Assembly: GCA_050014395.1 (NCBI GenBank)
Contig: JBEKDK010000033.1
Location: 1-37,010 of the forward strand
Reading direction: 5' to 3'
Length of the DNA stretch: 37,010 nt
Source: DASPOJ01 sp050014395
GTDB lineage: Bacteria > Acidobacteriota > Terriglobia > Acidiferrales > UBA7541
Shown here: positions 7,402 through 17,164 of the stretch, piece after piece
Layout: each line of letters starts with the position of its first letter
Position numbering within the stretch: the stretch's first letter is position 1
Position numbers and translations under genes: made by a program
Notes under the pieces: generated by a model
The model's input: only the letters and a program-made list of their open reading frames with translations
Databases searched by the model: none
Told to the model about the DNA's origin: nothing

Positions 7402-10236
7402 GTGAGCAAACGAACGCGCAGGGAATTCTTGAAGGACGCCACGATCCTCGGCGCCGGAATCACCAGCTCCGCACTCGTGAAGGGCAACGCGCTCGCCGCC
7501 GGTGCGCCCCCTGCAACGCCGGCCGCGCCCGCCCCGGTCGTCGCGGCCTCCGCGCCGGGCAGCGTCACGCTTTCGTTGCTTGGCGCGCAGCCGCCCGCCG
7601 CGCCCACCGGAATCAGTTGGGGCGTGCCATGGACGCAGGGCGCGATGAAACGCGGCGCAACATTCAGCCTCAGTGCGCAAGGCGCGGATCTCCCGGTGCA
7701 AACTTGGCCGCTGGCTTACTGGCCTGACGGCTCGATGAAATGGAGCGGCTTCGCCACCGTCGTCCCCGCGGGGCTCGCTGGCCCCGTTACATTGTCCAAG
7801 GGCGCGTCGGCGGCCGCGGGCGCGTTGAAAGTCACGAATGACGGGGAGTCGGTAGTTGTCGACACTGGCGCGATCACGTGCTCAATTTCTGCGCGAGGCG
7901 CAAACATTTTCGATTCAATTGCTTTTCCTGACGGAAGGAAGGTGGTGGGCGCTGGCCAACTTGTATGTATTCTACAGAATGGGCCCGAGACGAACTCAGA
8001 AGATGCACCGTCGCGCGACAAATTCATCAGCGCGGTGACAAAGGTCACGGTGGAGCAATCAGGGCCGGTCCGCGCGGTGGTGCTGATTGAGGGCACGCAT
8101 CGCGGAAGGACGACAGAACGCGAATGGCTGCCATTCACCGTGCGGCTTTATTTCTACAGCGGACAGACATCGGTGCGCGTAGTGCACTCGATCGTGTTCG
8201 ATGGCGATCAGGAAAAAGATTTCGTGCGGGGCCTCGGCCTGCAATTCGCCGTGCCGATGCGCGAGGAAGCGCGAAACCGCACCGTGCGCTTCGCGGGACC
8301 CGATGGCGGATTGTGGTCAGAGCCGCTGCAACCCGCCGGTGGCAATGCGGCGCAGGAGGCTGGCCAGGCGATCCCCAGCAATCCATTGCTCGCGCAGAAC
8401 GCGATCTGGGACGATTTCAAACTCATCCAGCCGAACGCCGACGGATTCACGATCGTCAAGCGCACGAATCCGAAGAGCACCTGGCTTTCTTCCAACGCGG
8501 GCAAGCGCGCGCCGGGACTCGTGTTCGCCGGCGACGTCACCGGCGGACTCGCCGTGAGCGTGAAAAATTTCTGGCAATCGTATCCGTCCTCGCTCGAGGT
8601 GCGTCAGGCCAGCAGCCCGGCGGCGGAAATTGTGGCGTGGCTGTGGTCGCCCGACGGATCGGAGATGGATATGCGCCACTACGATGTCAAGGCGCACGGA
8701 CTCGACGCTTCGTACGAAGACGTGCAGCAGGGCTTGAGCACGGCCTACGGCGTGGCGCGCACCAGCGAGTTGACGCTTTTCCCCACCGCGGCGTTGCCCT
8801 CGCGCACGGACACCGTGACGATGGCGGAAGCCGGCGGCAAACTGCCGCTGCTCGCGTGCGCGCCGGAATATATCCACTCCACGGGCGTGTTCGGCGTGTG
8901 GAGCGTGCAAGACCGCTCCACTGCGTTCAAGAAATCCATCGAGGACGGCCTCGATTCCGTGCTCGCGTATTATCAGCAGCAAGTTGACGATCGCCATTGG
9001 TATGGCTTCTGGCAGTTCGGCGACTTCATGCATTCCTATTCCGCGCCGCGGCACGTGTGGCACTACGATTGGGGCGGCCACGCGTGGGACAACACCGAAC
9101 TCGGCGTGCCGCTGTGGCTCTGGTACAGCTACCTGCGCTCCGGCCGCGAAGATTTGTTCCGCCTGGCGGAAGCGCACACGCGCAACACTAGCGAGACTGT
9201 CGTTTATCACCTTGGCCCGATGAAAGGACTCGGCACGCGCCACAACGTGATCAAGTGGGGCGATGGCGCGAAGGAAGCGCGCATCAGCCAGGCCGCGCAC
9301 TGGCGATTCTTCCACTATCTGACGACCGACGAGCGCGCCGGCGACATCATGCACATGGTGGCTGAATCCGCCGGCGTTTCCGTCGGGAACTTCGATCCGA
9401 TGCGCGAAGCGGAACCCATATTGCCGGGCGAGCCCGCCGTGCGCATTCGCATCGGCCCCGATTGGTTCGCGCTGGCCGGCGATTGGATGACGGAGTGGGA
9501 ACGCACCGGCGACACGCGCTGGCGCGATCGCATCCTCGTCGGCGTCAATTCAATAAAGGCGATGCCCTTCTGGCTGCAAACCGGCAGGAAAAATATCGGT
9601 GGGCGCGGCGGCTCCGCGGCCGTCGTCGGCTATGACAACGCAACGGGCAAACTCACGCCGATCCCCGCCCCGGATGGCACATTTATCCCAGTGAACTACA
9701 ACCTCGCCACCATTCAAGGCGGCGGTGAAGTTTTGTTCGAGCTTGTGCCGCTGCTCGGCAACAAGGACTTTGAGACGATGTGGCTGCAATTGTGCCGCCT
9801 CTCCATCGCGCCGGCGGACGTCCTCACAAAAGACAAAACCACGGGCAACGAAGGCGCGGACGCGAGCTATATCGCCCCCGCGCAGAGTGGCCCGCGCCTC
9901 GCGGCCTACGCATACTCGAAAACCGGCAACGCGGCGTTCGCGCAAAAAGCCCTAAGCAATCTGCTCTCTCAGGGCGCGGGCATCGCCAATCCGCACATCG
10001 TCTCCGGCGCGGACTCGCTGAATCCCGTGCACGAAGACCCCAGGGTCATGACCAACGAGGCGTCCCAAACCGGCCTCTCCACAATCGAACTCCTGGAGCT
10101 TTGCAAAGACCAGTTGCCGACGGCAGCGGCGGTGCGCACCCCGCGCCAGTTCCGCGCCCCTGGCCCCGGCGGTGCTCCTGGCGCCCCCGGCTCTGCCGCG
10201 CCGGGCAATCAAGCGCCGCCGCCGCCAAACAGGTAG
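7402..10236 (+). CDS. Tat-exported YetA/PL26-like exo-rhamnogalacturonan lyase family protein
   Basis: A 944-residue exported protein. The chosen GTG start has GAGGAG nine bases upstream and gives a twin-arginine signal at once: KRTRREFLKDATILGAGITS. The mature part begins with a strand-rich domain containing ISWGVPWTQGAMKRG and the repeated phrase LAYWPDGSMKWSGFATVVPA. A second beta domain and an aromatic-rich helical C-terminal half follow (WYGFWQFGDFMHSYS, WHYDWGGHAWDNTELG). This order fits the PcRGLX/YetA family (RIFT barrel, beta-sandwich, alpha/alpha toroid; PL26), recalled from memory. The last 35 residues are Pro/Gly/Ala-rich. Pectin backbone degradation is the likely role but unproven. 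An open extension to 7216 lacks a ribosome site and would bury the Tat signal. The 154-base gap before it holds an 11-base direct repeat (7323 and 7336). Confidence 0.7.
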   Translation: MSKRTRREFLKDATILGAGITSSALVKGNALAAGAPPATPAAPAPVVAASAPGSVTLSLLGAQPPAAPTGISWGVPWTQGAMKRGATFSLSAQGADLPVQTWPLAYWPDGSMKWSGFATVVPAGLAGPVTLSKGASAAAGALKVTNDGESVVVDTGAITCSISARGANIFDSIAFPDGRKVVGAGQLVCILQNGPETNSEDAPSRDKFISAVTKVTVEQSGPVRAVVLIEGTHRGRTTEREWLPFTVRLYFYSGQTSVRVVHSIVFDGDQEKDFVRGLGLQFAVPMREEARNRTVRFAGPDGGLWSEPLQPAGGNAAQEAGQAIPSNPLLAQNAIWDDFKLIQPNADGFTIVKRTNPKSTWLSSNAGKRAPGLVFAGDVTGGLAVSVKNFWQSYPSSLEVRQASSPAAEIVAWLWSPDGSEMDMRHYDVKAHGLDASYEDVQQGLSTAYGVARTSELTLFPTAALPSRTDTVTMAEAGGKLPLLACAPEYIHSTGVFGVWSVQDRSTAFKKSIEDGLDSVLAYYQQQVDDRHWYGFWQFGDFMHSYSAPRHVWHYDWGGHAWDNTELGVPLWLWYSYLRSGREDLFRLAEAHTRNTSETVVYHLGPMKGLGTRHNVIKWGDGAKEARISQAAHWRFFHYLTTDERAGDIMHMVAESAGVSVGNFDPMREAEPILPGEPAVRIRIGPDWFALAGDWMTEWERTGDTRWRDRILVGVNSIKAMPFWLQTGRKNIGGRGGSAAVVGYDNATGKLTPIPAPDGTFIPVNYNLATIQGGGEVLFELVPLLGNKDFETMWLQLCRLSIAPADVLTKDKTTGNEGADASYIAPAQSGPRLAAYAYSKTGNAAFAQKALSNLLSQGAGIANPHIVSGADSLNPVHEDPRVMTNEASQTGLSTIELLELCKDQLPTAAAVRTPRQFRAPGPGGAPGAPGSAAPGNQAPPPPNR

Positions 10237-10304
10237 TCCTTGCGGAAGGGTCTTGGTTGCGCTAGGCTAATTAGCTCTCTGGTAACTGACTCGGCCAAAT
10301 TTCA

Positions 10305-13300
10305 ATGCCACGTCGCTCGTTGGGCCTTTGTTTCGCCTTGGCATGCGCGACTGCTGCGCTGTGCGCGCCTCCGGTCGATGCCCAAACCTCGCCCTTGCCG
10401 CGATTTTCCGACGATCCCAGCGCTCTCTACGCAGCGGCATCCAGCGCAAACCCTCCGGCGGGCACCGCTGTCGTTGTTCTCGATGACGAAGAAAGCTACG
10501 TCTTCGACGCACAAGGCAGTTCTGTCGACACAATCTATGTCGTCTATAAAATTCTCACTCAAAATGGCGTGGATGATTGGGACAACGTCGCGCTCGCATG
10601 GGAACCCTGGCATGAAAATCGCCCCACGATTCGCGCACGCGTTATCACCCCGGACAAAGTGGTGCATCCTCTGGATCCCAAAACAATTACGGATTCGCCG
10701 GAATCTCAAGACGATGACAAGGTTTACAGCGACAGGCGAGTGGTGCGCGCACCTCTGCCGGCAATCGCCCCCGGTTCCCTGGTTGAAGTGGAAGAGAGCA
10801 TCGTCGAAACTTCGCCGATCTTCAACAACGGCGTCGCGATTCGTTACTATTTCGGGCGCTACGTTCCCGTACAATTCACGCGTCTTGCCATCGACGCGCC
10901 GGCTTCCCTCCCTCTGCGCTACACGACGCAGTTGCTTCCCGACGTCCAACCCGCGCGCACCGAGTCCAACGGTCAAATCCACCTGGTTTTTGACCACGGC
11001 TCAATGGAAGCGATCGAAGAAGATGAGCCGAATCTGCCGAGTGACATTCCTGATTATCCTCAAGTGATCTTTTCAACGGGCAATTCCTGGCATCAAGTCG
11101 CCCAAAGTTACGGTCAGATTGTCGACCATCAGATCGCCGCGTCCGGCGTCGATTCGATTGTCAGCGGACTGATCAAGGGGAAGGATTCGCGCGACGACAA
11201 GGCAGAAGCCATCCTCCAGTATCTCGACCGCCAAGTCCGTTACACCGGCGTCGAATTCGGAGAAGCTTCCATCACGCCGCGAACTCCGCACGAAACTTTG
11301 CAGCGACGCTTTGGAGACTGTAAGGACAAAGCCGCGCTCCTCGTTGCGATGCTGCGCGCCGCAGGCATCCCATCGTTCGTGGCCCTCCTCAATGCTGGCG
11401 ATCGACAGGACGTTCCACCGGATTCCCCCGGCATGGGATTGTTCGACCACGCGATTGTTTATGTGCCCGGCAGCCCGGATCTGTGGATTGACGCCACCGA
11501 CGAATACGCCCGGCTGGGACAGTTGCCCGGTGACGACCAGGGGCGTCGCGCGCTTATCACCGGCGACTCCACCGATTCGCTCGTCTCCATTCCAGAGGGA
11601 TCATCGCAGGATAATTTGGAACTCGAGAGGCGCAATTTCTATCTCGCCGAAAACGGCCCGGCGCGCGTAGTTGAGATTTCCGAGCCGCGCGGCGATCTGG
11701 AATCGATTTTTCGTTCCTCCTATAGCGACCTGCAGGATAAAGACCGCAAGAAGGAACTCACAGATTACATGAAGGCCGAATATGTGACCGATTCCCTGGA
11801 CCACATGGACCGCTCCGATCCCGAGGATATCTCGAAGCAATTCACGCTGACATTAGAAGCTGACCATGCGAAGCGCGGCGGCACCGAACTCGACGGCGCC
11901 GTGGCTGCAATTCGGCTTGATTCCATATTCAGCCGCCTTCCAAAAGAACTCCAAGAACGGGAGTCGCCAGACGATAAGAGCTCGCCCAAGGAGACGGACA
12001 AGCCCAAGAAAACTCGCACAGCCGACTATCATCTTCCCGAAGCCTTCGTTACCCAGTGGGAGTACACAATCGCTCCGCCGCCCGGATATAGCCCGAAAGC
12101 TCTGCCTACGAGTACGAAGATTTCGCTAGGTCCTGCGGCGCTGTCCGAAGAATTCTCCAAGGATGACGGCGGAATCGTCCACGCCGTGATCCGGTTCGAC
12201 ACCGTGAAGCGCCGATACACCGTCGCCGAGGCTACCGATTTGCGCAACGAAGTCGCCACACTGCGCGAAGGACAGGCGATCCTCATTTACTTTCAGCCGA
12301 CCACTCAGGCCCTGCTCGACGATGGCAAAGTTCGTGAATCGTTTCAATTCGCTCGTCAACTCATTGCCGCTAACCCACAAGACGCCGTGCCTCACTTACT
12401 GCTCGCGAAAGCTCTCCTGGACTCAGGGATGGGGCAAGCCGCCAGAGACGAAGCAAAACTCGCGGTGAAGTTGGCGCCGCTTTCGGCGGTGGCCGAGAAA
12501 AGTCTCGCTGAAATTCTGGAGTTCGATCTCGTCGGCCGCAAGCTTCGCCCGGGCAGCGACTACGCCGGAGCGGAAGCCGCTTTTCGAGCCGCGGAAAAGC
12601 TCGATCCGGATGACAAGGCAACGGTGGGAAACCTCGCGATTCTCTTGGAGTTCAACCCCGTGGGCCTTCGGTACGGCCCCGGCGCTCCGCTGGATCGCGC
12701 GATCGTGGAATACTCCCGCCTGACGGATCAACAACTGGCGGACCTCGAGATTCAGAACAATCCGCCATTCGTCCTCTTCTATTCTGGGCGTTTCGCTGAA
12801 GCCCAGAAGCGCGCCCAAAACCTGAATCCGCGCCCAACTTCCCTGATAGTGGCGTGCGAAGCCGCACTCAACGGCTCCGCGGCCGGTCTGGCAAAAGCCA
12901 AGGAGAGCACCGGTAACGATGACGAGTTCAAGCGAATCGTAAATGCGGCGGGCCAACTGCTCGCGAACCTCCGCATGTATACCCTGGCGGCGGATTTCGA
13001 CGAAGCTGGGGCTTCCGGTGACAGCGCATCCAACGGAATGGACGAAGCCGCCACTCTTCGGAAAACCCAACCGCACGAGAAAATCATACTTGCGGACGAC
13101 CCGCAGGGTGTGGCAATCCGATTTTATCTTCTGACAGCCGATCCCAATCTCACGCTCGACGAACTTCGTTCGATTGCCAGCCGAAACGGCAAAATTACCT
13201 TCGCCACGCCCGATGCAGTCACTGGGTTCATCAAAGGGGAGACCAATGTTCTAACTAAGCAAGCACGATCCGGGTTGTTTACAAACGTCGCCATCGACAT

Positions 13301-14444
13301 GGCTGTCGCTCGCGCGCAGCCGTCTTCTCAGGGCGACGATTCCACCGGATACAAAATCGCCCTTTGGCCATCTGCGAAGTATAGATACGTCGTGTACGTT
13401 GTGAAGGAAGACGGCCACTACAAGATCCTTGGCACATCCTTCAGACGCGCCAGTGTTGGTCTCGAGATATTGGACCGGCTGGCCGCCAACGATCTGAAAG
13501 GCGCGCGGGCGCTGCTCGATTGGTTGCGCGACGATTGGCATATCGATGGTGGCGATGATCCTTTGGCCGGCGCGGCGTTCCCCCGGCTTTGGTCCCGAGG
13601 AAATGACGCTGACGTGGCTACGATGAAGCTTGCGGCGGCCGCGATCTTGACGTCTTCCAAAGAGACCACCCCGCAAGCCTTGGCTATTCTGGAACCCGCG
13701 CGCGGCTCGATCGGCAACGACCCAGAAAAAACCAATGTGTTGCTCGCCTTATTGGCTGCTTACTCCAATTTGGATCAGTACGATAAATCCCTCGCGGTCA
13801 CCACCGAACTCGCAAAGGGATATCCGGAATCGAAGCGAGCATTCATCAGTGAGTCCTTCAATCTACGGGCCCTCGGCCGCTTCAAGGACGCGGATGCCCT
13901 CGCACAGGATCGCCTCCAACGGATCCCAGGCGATATCGACGCGCTCCGATCGCTCGTGGCCAACGCGTCCTTTCAAGACGACTACGTGTCCGCTTACAAC
14001 CTGGCTCTGAAAATGAGTGAATCCGACAACGCCGAACCTGAGGACTTCAACGACCTTGCGTGGCTTTCGCTGTTCACGGCAAAAACCGGTAAGGACGATG
14101 TCGCGTACGCCATCAAAAGCGTCCAATTGACACAAAGCGATGCAGCCGCCATGCATACGCTCGGATGCGTTTACGCCGCTACGGGCCAGACCAAGCAGGC
14201 TCGAGGCGTCTTGTTGCAAGCTATGGATTTGCTCGATCTCAACGAACCGGAATCCAACTATTGGTACGCGTTTGGCCTAATCGCCGATGCGTCCGGCCTC
14301 ACCGACATCGCCGCATCGGACTACGCTCAGGTCACAAAGCCCAAGGAAGCGACCGAAATTCCACAATCCACATACTCCTTGGCACAGATGCGGCTTAAGG
14401 CCCTTGCCAACTCCCCTAAAACCGATACTTCACTGAAGAATTGA
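10305..14444 (+). CDS. DUF3857-transglutaminase-TPR exported protein
   Basis: A 1379-residue protein. It has a signal peptide (LGLCFALACATAALCAPPVDA), then a DUF3857 domain (about 55-260; VYKILTQNGVDDWDNV and LVEVEESIVETSP). A transglutaminase-like core follows with the triad Cys339 (RRFGDCKDKAALL), His382 (GLFDHAIVYV) and Asp396 (LWIDATDEYARLG). The remaining two thirds is mostly helical with TPR units such as LLLAKALLDSGMGQAARDEA and HTLGCVYAATGQTKQARGVL. Proteins with this order are common in Acidobacteriota and Bacteroidota and act in the periplasm; the substrate is not known, and the intact triad implies catalysis. There is no Shine-Dalgarno sequence. TTGCGG (10240) and TAGGCT (10263) with 17 bases between are a weak promoter candidate, and GCTAATTAGC (10266-10275) is a palindrome in the leader. 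Confidence 0.85.
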   Translation: MPRRSLGLCFALACATAALCAPPVDAQTSPLPRFSDDPSALYAAASSANPPAGTAVVVLDDEESYVFDAQGSSVDTIYVVYKILTQNGVDDWDNVALAWEPWHENRPTIRARVITPDKVVHPLDPKTITDSPESQDDDKVYSDRRVVRAPLPAIAPGSLVEVEESIVETSPIFNNGVAIRYYFGRYVPVQFTRLAIDAPASLPLRYTTQLLPDVQPARTESNGQIHLVFDHGSMEAIEEDEPNLPSDIPDYPQVIFSTGNSWHQVAQSYGQIVDHQIAASGVDSIVSGLIKGKDSRDDKAEAILQYLDRQVRYTGVEFGEASITPRTPHETLQRRFGDCKDKAALLVAMLRAAGIPSFVALLNAGDRQDVPPDSPGMGLFDHAIVYVPGSPDLWIDATDEYARLGQLPGDDQGRRALITGDSTDSLVSIPEGSSQDNLELERRNFYLAENGPARVVEISEPRGDLESIFRSSYSDLQDKDRKKELTDYMKAEYVTDSLDHMDRSDPEDISKQFTLTLEADHAKRGGTELDGAVAAIRLDSIFSRLPKELQERESPDDKSSPKETDKPKKTRTADYHLPEAFVTQWEYTIAPPPGYSPKALPTSTKISLGPAALSEEFSKDDGGIVHAVIRFDTVKRRYTVAEATDLRNEVATLREGQAILIYFQPTTQALLDDGKVRESFQFARQLIAANPQDAVPHLLLAKALLDSGMGQAARDEAKLAVKLAPLSAVAEKSLAEILEFDLVGRKLRPGSDYAGAEAAFRAAEKLDPDDKATVGNLAILLEFNPVGLRYGPGAPLDRAIVEYSRLTDQQLADLEIQNNPPFVLFYSGRFAEAQKRAQNLNPRPTSLIVACEAALNGSAAGLAKAKESTGNDDEFKRIVNAAGQLLANLRMYTLAADFDEAGASGDSASNGMDEAATLRKTQPHEKIILADDPQGVAIRFYLLTADPNLTLDELRSIASRNGKITFATPDAVTGFIKGETNVLTKQARSGLFTNVAIDMAVARAQPSSQGDDSTGYKIALWPSAKYRYVVYVVKEDGHYKILGTSFRRASVGLEILDRLAANDLKGARALLDWLRDDWHIDGGDDPLAGAAFPRLWSRGNDADVATMKLAAAAILTSSKETTPQALAILEPARGSIGNDPEKTNVLLALLAAYSNLDQYDKSLAVTTELAKGYPESKRAFISESFNLRALGRFKDADALAQDRLQRIPGDIDALRSLVANASFQDDYVSAYNLALKMSESDNAEPEDFNDLAWLSLFTAKTGKDDVAYAIKSVQLTQSDAAAMHTLGCVYAATGQTKQARGVLLQAMDLLDLNEPESNYWYAFGLIADASGLTDIAASDYAQVTKPKEATEIPQSTYSLAQMRLKALANSPKTDTSLKN

Positions 14445-14483
14445 CTAAGGATTGCCTGCCATAGTTTTCCCGCGGCTCGCGCG

Positions 14484-14492
14484 TGCTAAAAT
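14484..14492 (+). promoter_or_regulatory. extended -10 promoter directly before the ABC-2 exporter operon
   Basis: TGCTAAAAT ends nine bases before the GTG start at 14502. No Shine-Dalgarno sequence lies between, so transcription would begin at or a few bases before the start codon. TTTTCC (14465-14470) is a poor -35 candidate with 16-base spacing. Confidence 0.5.
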
Positions 14493-14501
14493 TCCTGGCC
14501 T

Positions 14502-15524
14502 GTGGACAATTCCCCGCTGATTTCGGTCCGCGAGCTTTCCAAGAATTTTCGCAGCTTCCAGCGCCGCGAAGGGCTGTGGGGCGGCATCGTAAATTTGTTT
14601 CGCCGCGAATACCATACCGTAAAGGCCGTGGACAATATCTCGTTCGCCATCGAGCCGGGCGAAATGGTTGGCTACATCGGACCGAACGGCGCCGGGAAAT
14701 CCACCACAATCAAAATGCTCACCGGCATTCTAGTGCCGACGTCCGGAGAGATCGTCTCCAACGGTTTTGTTCCCTGGCGCGAGCGCACCGCGTATGTGCG
14801 CACGATCGGCGTCGTTTTCGGCCAGCGCACGCAGCTTTGGTGGGACATCGCCGTGATCGAATCGCTGAAGCTGCTGCGGCGCATCTACGATGTCTCGCAG
14901 CGCGATTTCGACGAGCGCATCGAAACCTTCGATCAAATTCTCGGACTGCGTGATTATCTGAACACGCCCGTGCGCAAGCTTTCGCTCGGCGAGCGCATGC
15001 GCTGCGATCTGGCCGCGGCGCTGCTGCACAATCCGCCGCTGCTTTTTCTGGATGAGCCGACGATTGGCCTCGACGTCGTCGCCAAAGATCACATCCGTCA
15101 TTTCCTGCGCGCCATCAATCAGCGCTACCGCACTACCGTGCTGCTGACGACGCACGACCTGGACGACATCGAAGAGCTGTGCCGGCGCATCATGATCATC
15201 GACCACGGCCGCTTGCTTTACGACGGTCCGCTGGCGCTGCTGAAGCAAAAGCTGCTGCGCACAAAGCAGGTGAAATTCGCGTTGCGCGATAAAGAGCAGC
15301 TTCCGCTGCTCGCCTCGATTGAACGCGATGGCCTAAAACTCGAACGCGTCGACGAACTCACCTGGCGCATCAGCTTTGATCGCACGCGCGTTTCCACCGC
15401 CGACCTTGTGCGCCAGATTCTCGGCACTGTCGAGATTCGCGATCTGCTGATCGAAGACGAGCCGATCGAGGAACTCATCAAGCGCATCTACGCCGGCGAA
15501 GCTTTGCAGGAGGTCAACACGTAG
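14502..15524 (+). CDS. ABC-2 exporter ATP-binding protein (COG4586 type)
   Basis: A 340-residue ATPase, first gene of a three-gene exporter. It has the family-specific insertion near residues 17-40 (REGLWGGIVNLFRREYHTV) before Walker A (GPNGAGKST, Lys66). Other motifs are signature LSLGERMRCDLAAAL, Walker B LLFLDEPTIGLD, switch TTHDLDDIEE, and a C-terminal regulatory extension of about 100 residues. ATPases of this branch are always found with two small ABC-2 permeases (COG4587 and COG3694), as here. Some homologous sets are annotated as viologen or drug exporters; the substrate here is unknown. The start is GTG with an extended -10 box nine bases upstream and no ribosome site. The stop TAG shares its last base with the next start. 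Confidence 0.9.
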   Translation: MDNSPLISVRELSKNFRSFQRREGLWGGIVNLFRREYHTVKAVDNISFAIEPGEMVGYIGPNGAGKSTTIKMLTGILVPTSGEIVSNGFVPWRERTAYVRTIGVVFGQRTQLWWDIAVIESLKLLRRIYDVSQRDFDERIETFDQILGLRDYLNTPVRKLSLGERMRCDLAAALLHNPPLLFLDEPTIGLDVVAKDHIRHFLRAINQRYRTTVLLTTHDLDDIEELCRRIMIIDHGRLLYDGPLALLKQKLLRTKQVKFALRDKEQLPLLASIERDGLKLERVDELTWRISFDRTRVSTADLVRQILGTVEIRDLLIEDEPIEELIKRIYAGEALQEVNT

Positions 15525-16357
15525 TGGCCTCGCGCGTCCATGCCCTCGCGCCGTACGCCGAATTCAGCCGCATCGGCTTCGTGAACGTCCTCGCGTTTCG
15601 GCTGCGCTACTACACCGGAATCCTCACGTACCTTTTCAACGTCACGATCTATTACTTCATATGGCGCGCTGTTTACGCGCCTGTCGCTGGCGCAGCGCAC
15701 GCCAGCGCGTCGATCGTCGGTTACAACTTGCCGCAGATGCTTACTTACGTTGCCGTCGGCTGGATCATTCGCTCGTTCTACTGGAACACGATCGATCAGG
15801 AAATGGCCTACGAGGTGATTGAAGGCAAGATCGCCATGGATTTCATCAAGCCCGTTTCCATTCAGTGGATGTGGATCTCGCGCGCCGCCGGCGAATCGGC
15901 GTTTCGGTTGCTGCTGCTCACCGCGCCGACAGCGGTCGCCGTGGCGCTGATCTTTCCGCTGCGCGCCCCGGCTTCCGCGGTGCAGTTCGGTCTATTCGTG
16001 ATCGCCGTCGCCGCGAGTTTCCTGCTGATGGCCGCGATCAATTTCATGATCGGAACGTGCGCGATTCCGCTGAAGTCCATTCTGTCTTTGATCCGCGCAA
16101 AGTTCTGGCTCGTCGAATTGCTGTCCGGCCTGCTGATTCCGATCGCGTTCTTTCCGCGGTGGGCGCAGATCGTATTCGCGTGCCTGCCGTTTGAGCACAT
16201 CGCTTCAACGCCGCTGCAAATTTATCTCGGCAAATTATCCGGCGGCGCAGCGTGGCACGCGATTGGTTTAGCCTGGGTTTGGGTCGGCGTGCTGCTGGCG
16301 CTGGGCCATCTATGGTGGCTGCGCGCCTCGCGAAAAATTACGATTCACGGAGGCTAG
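15524..16357 (+). CDS. ABC-2 exporter permease subunit 1 (COG4587 type)
   Basis: A 277-residue integral membrane protein with about six hydrophobic segments. Examples are ILTYLFNVTIYYFIWRAVYA, LPQMLTYVAVGWIIRSFYW, a segment around LFVIAVAASFLLMAAINFMI, and the C-terminal WVWVGVLLALGHLWWLRA. The motif AYEVIEGKIAMDFIKPVS is typical of the family's cytoplasmic coupling region. The GTG start overlaps the ATPase stop by one base, so translation is coupled. It most likely forms a heterodimer with the following gene product. Confidence 0.88.
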   Translation: MASRVHALAPYAEFSRIGFVNVLAFRLRYYTGILTYLFNVTIYYFIWRAVYAPVAGAAHASASIVGYNLPQMLTYVAVGWIIRSFYWNTIDQEMAYEVIEGKIAMDFIKPVSIQWMWISRAAGESAFRLLLLTAPTAVAVALIFPLRAPASAVQFGLFVIAVAASFLLMAAINFMIGTCAIPLKSILSLIRAKFWLVELLSGLLIPIAFFPRWAQIVFACLPFEHIASTPLQIYLGKLSGGAAWHAIGLAWVWVGVLLALGHLWWLRASRKITIHGG

Positions 16358-16363
16358 AGAAAA

Positions 16364-17164
16364 GTGCACGAAGGCCGCCGCCATCTCGGATTGCTCGGCG
16401 AATATTTCGCGCAGTACCTGAAGGTGCGCGTCGGCTATCGCGGCGATTTCTGGATTGGCCTGGCCGCCAGCTTTGCCGCGACGATTTTCTCGCTGGCGTT
16501 TGTCGTGATTCTCTTCCGAAACGTTCCGCGTCTTCAGGACTGGACGTTTCCCGAGATTCTATTTCTCTACGGCTTTTCGCTGATCCCTTACGGCATATTT
16601 AATGTGCTCAGCCCGAACCTCTACGATTTCGGCGCGGAATTTATCATGGAGGGCAAATTCGATCGCGTATTGCTTCGCCCGGTCGCCTCGCTCTTCCAAG
16701 TGATCTTTGAAAATTTCCGCATCGCATCCTTCCAGGAAATTGTTTCCGGCGTGGTGATCGTATTTTGGTCCGGGCGATATCTGCACTACGCCTGGACAGC
16801 GGTCGACGTTCTGTTGCTGATCGGCTTCGCGCTGTGCGGCGGCGCGATTTATCTTTCGATCTTCCTAATCCTCAGCACATTTTCGTTTTGGTTTGAGGAT
16901 CGCATCGGCCTCTCGGCGCCCATCTGGAACCTGATCGCCTTCGGCCGTTATCCGCTTTCGATTTACGCGGGCTACATCCAGTTTTTCCTGAGCTGGATCG
17001 TGCCGTTCGGCTTCGCCACGTTTTATCCGACGGTACGGCTGCTGCATCGCACGCGCTTCCACTATTACGCGCCGCTAGTGCCGGTTGTCACGGCGGCATG
17101 CATCGCGGCGGCGCTGTGGTTCTGGCAGCGCGGCGTGCGCCACTATTCTTCGACCGGTTCCTGA
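16364..17164 (+). CDS. ABC-2 exporter permease subunit 2 (COG3694 type)
   Basis: A 266-residue membrane protein paired with the preceding permease. It shares the family cytoplasmic motif in the form NLYDFGAEFIMEGKFDRVLLRPV and has about six membrane segments. The GTG start is served by a GGAGG that overlaps the stop codon of the preceding gene, so the two are tightly coupled. The last 22 bases overlap the 3' end of the convergent dctA gene (17143-17164). No terminator separates the two operons, so antisense pairing of their 3' ends is possible. Confidence 0.88.
   Translation: MHEGRRHLGLLGEYFAQYLKVRVGYRGDFWIGLAASFAATIFSLAFVVILFRNVPRLQDWTFPEILFLYGFSLIPYGIFNVLSPNLYDFGAEFIMEGKFDRVLLRPVASLFQVIFENFRIASFQEIVSGVVIVFWSGRYLHYAWTAVDVLLLIGFALCGGAIYLSIFLILSTFSFWFEDRIGLSAPIWNLIAFGRYPLSIYAGYIQFFLSWIVPFGFATFYPTVRLLHRTRFHYYAPLVPVVTAACIAAALWFWQRGVRHYSSTGS

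Noticed and set aside
8317..9354. 345-residue minus-strand frame inside the YetA/PL26-like gene
   Set aside because: It is an antisense shadow: His/Arg/Ala-rich, no domain, no ribosome site.
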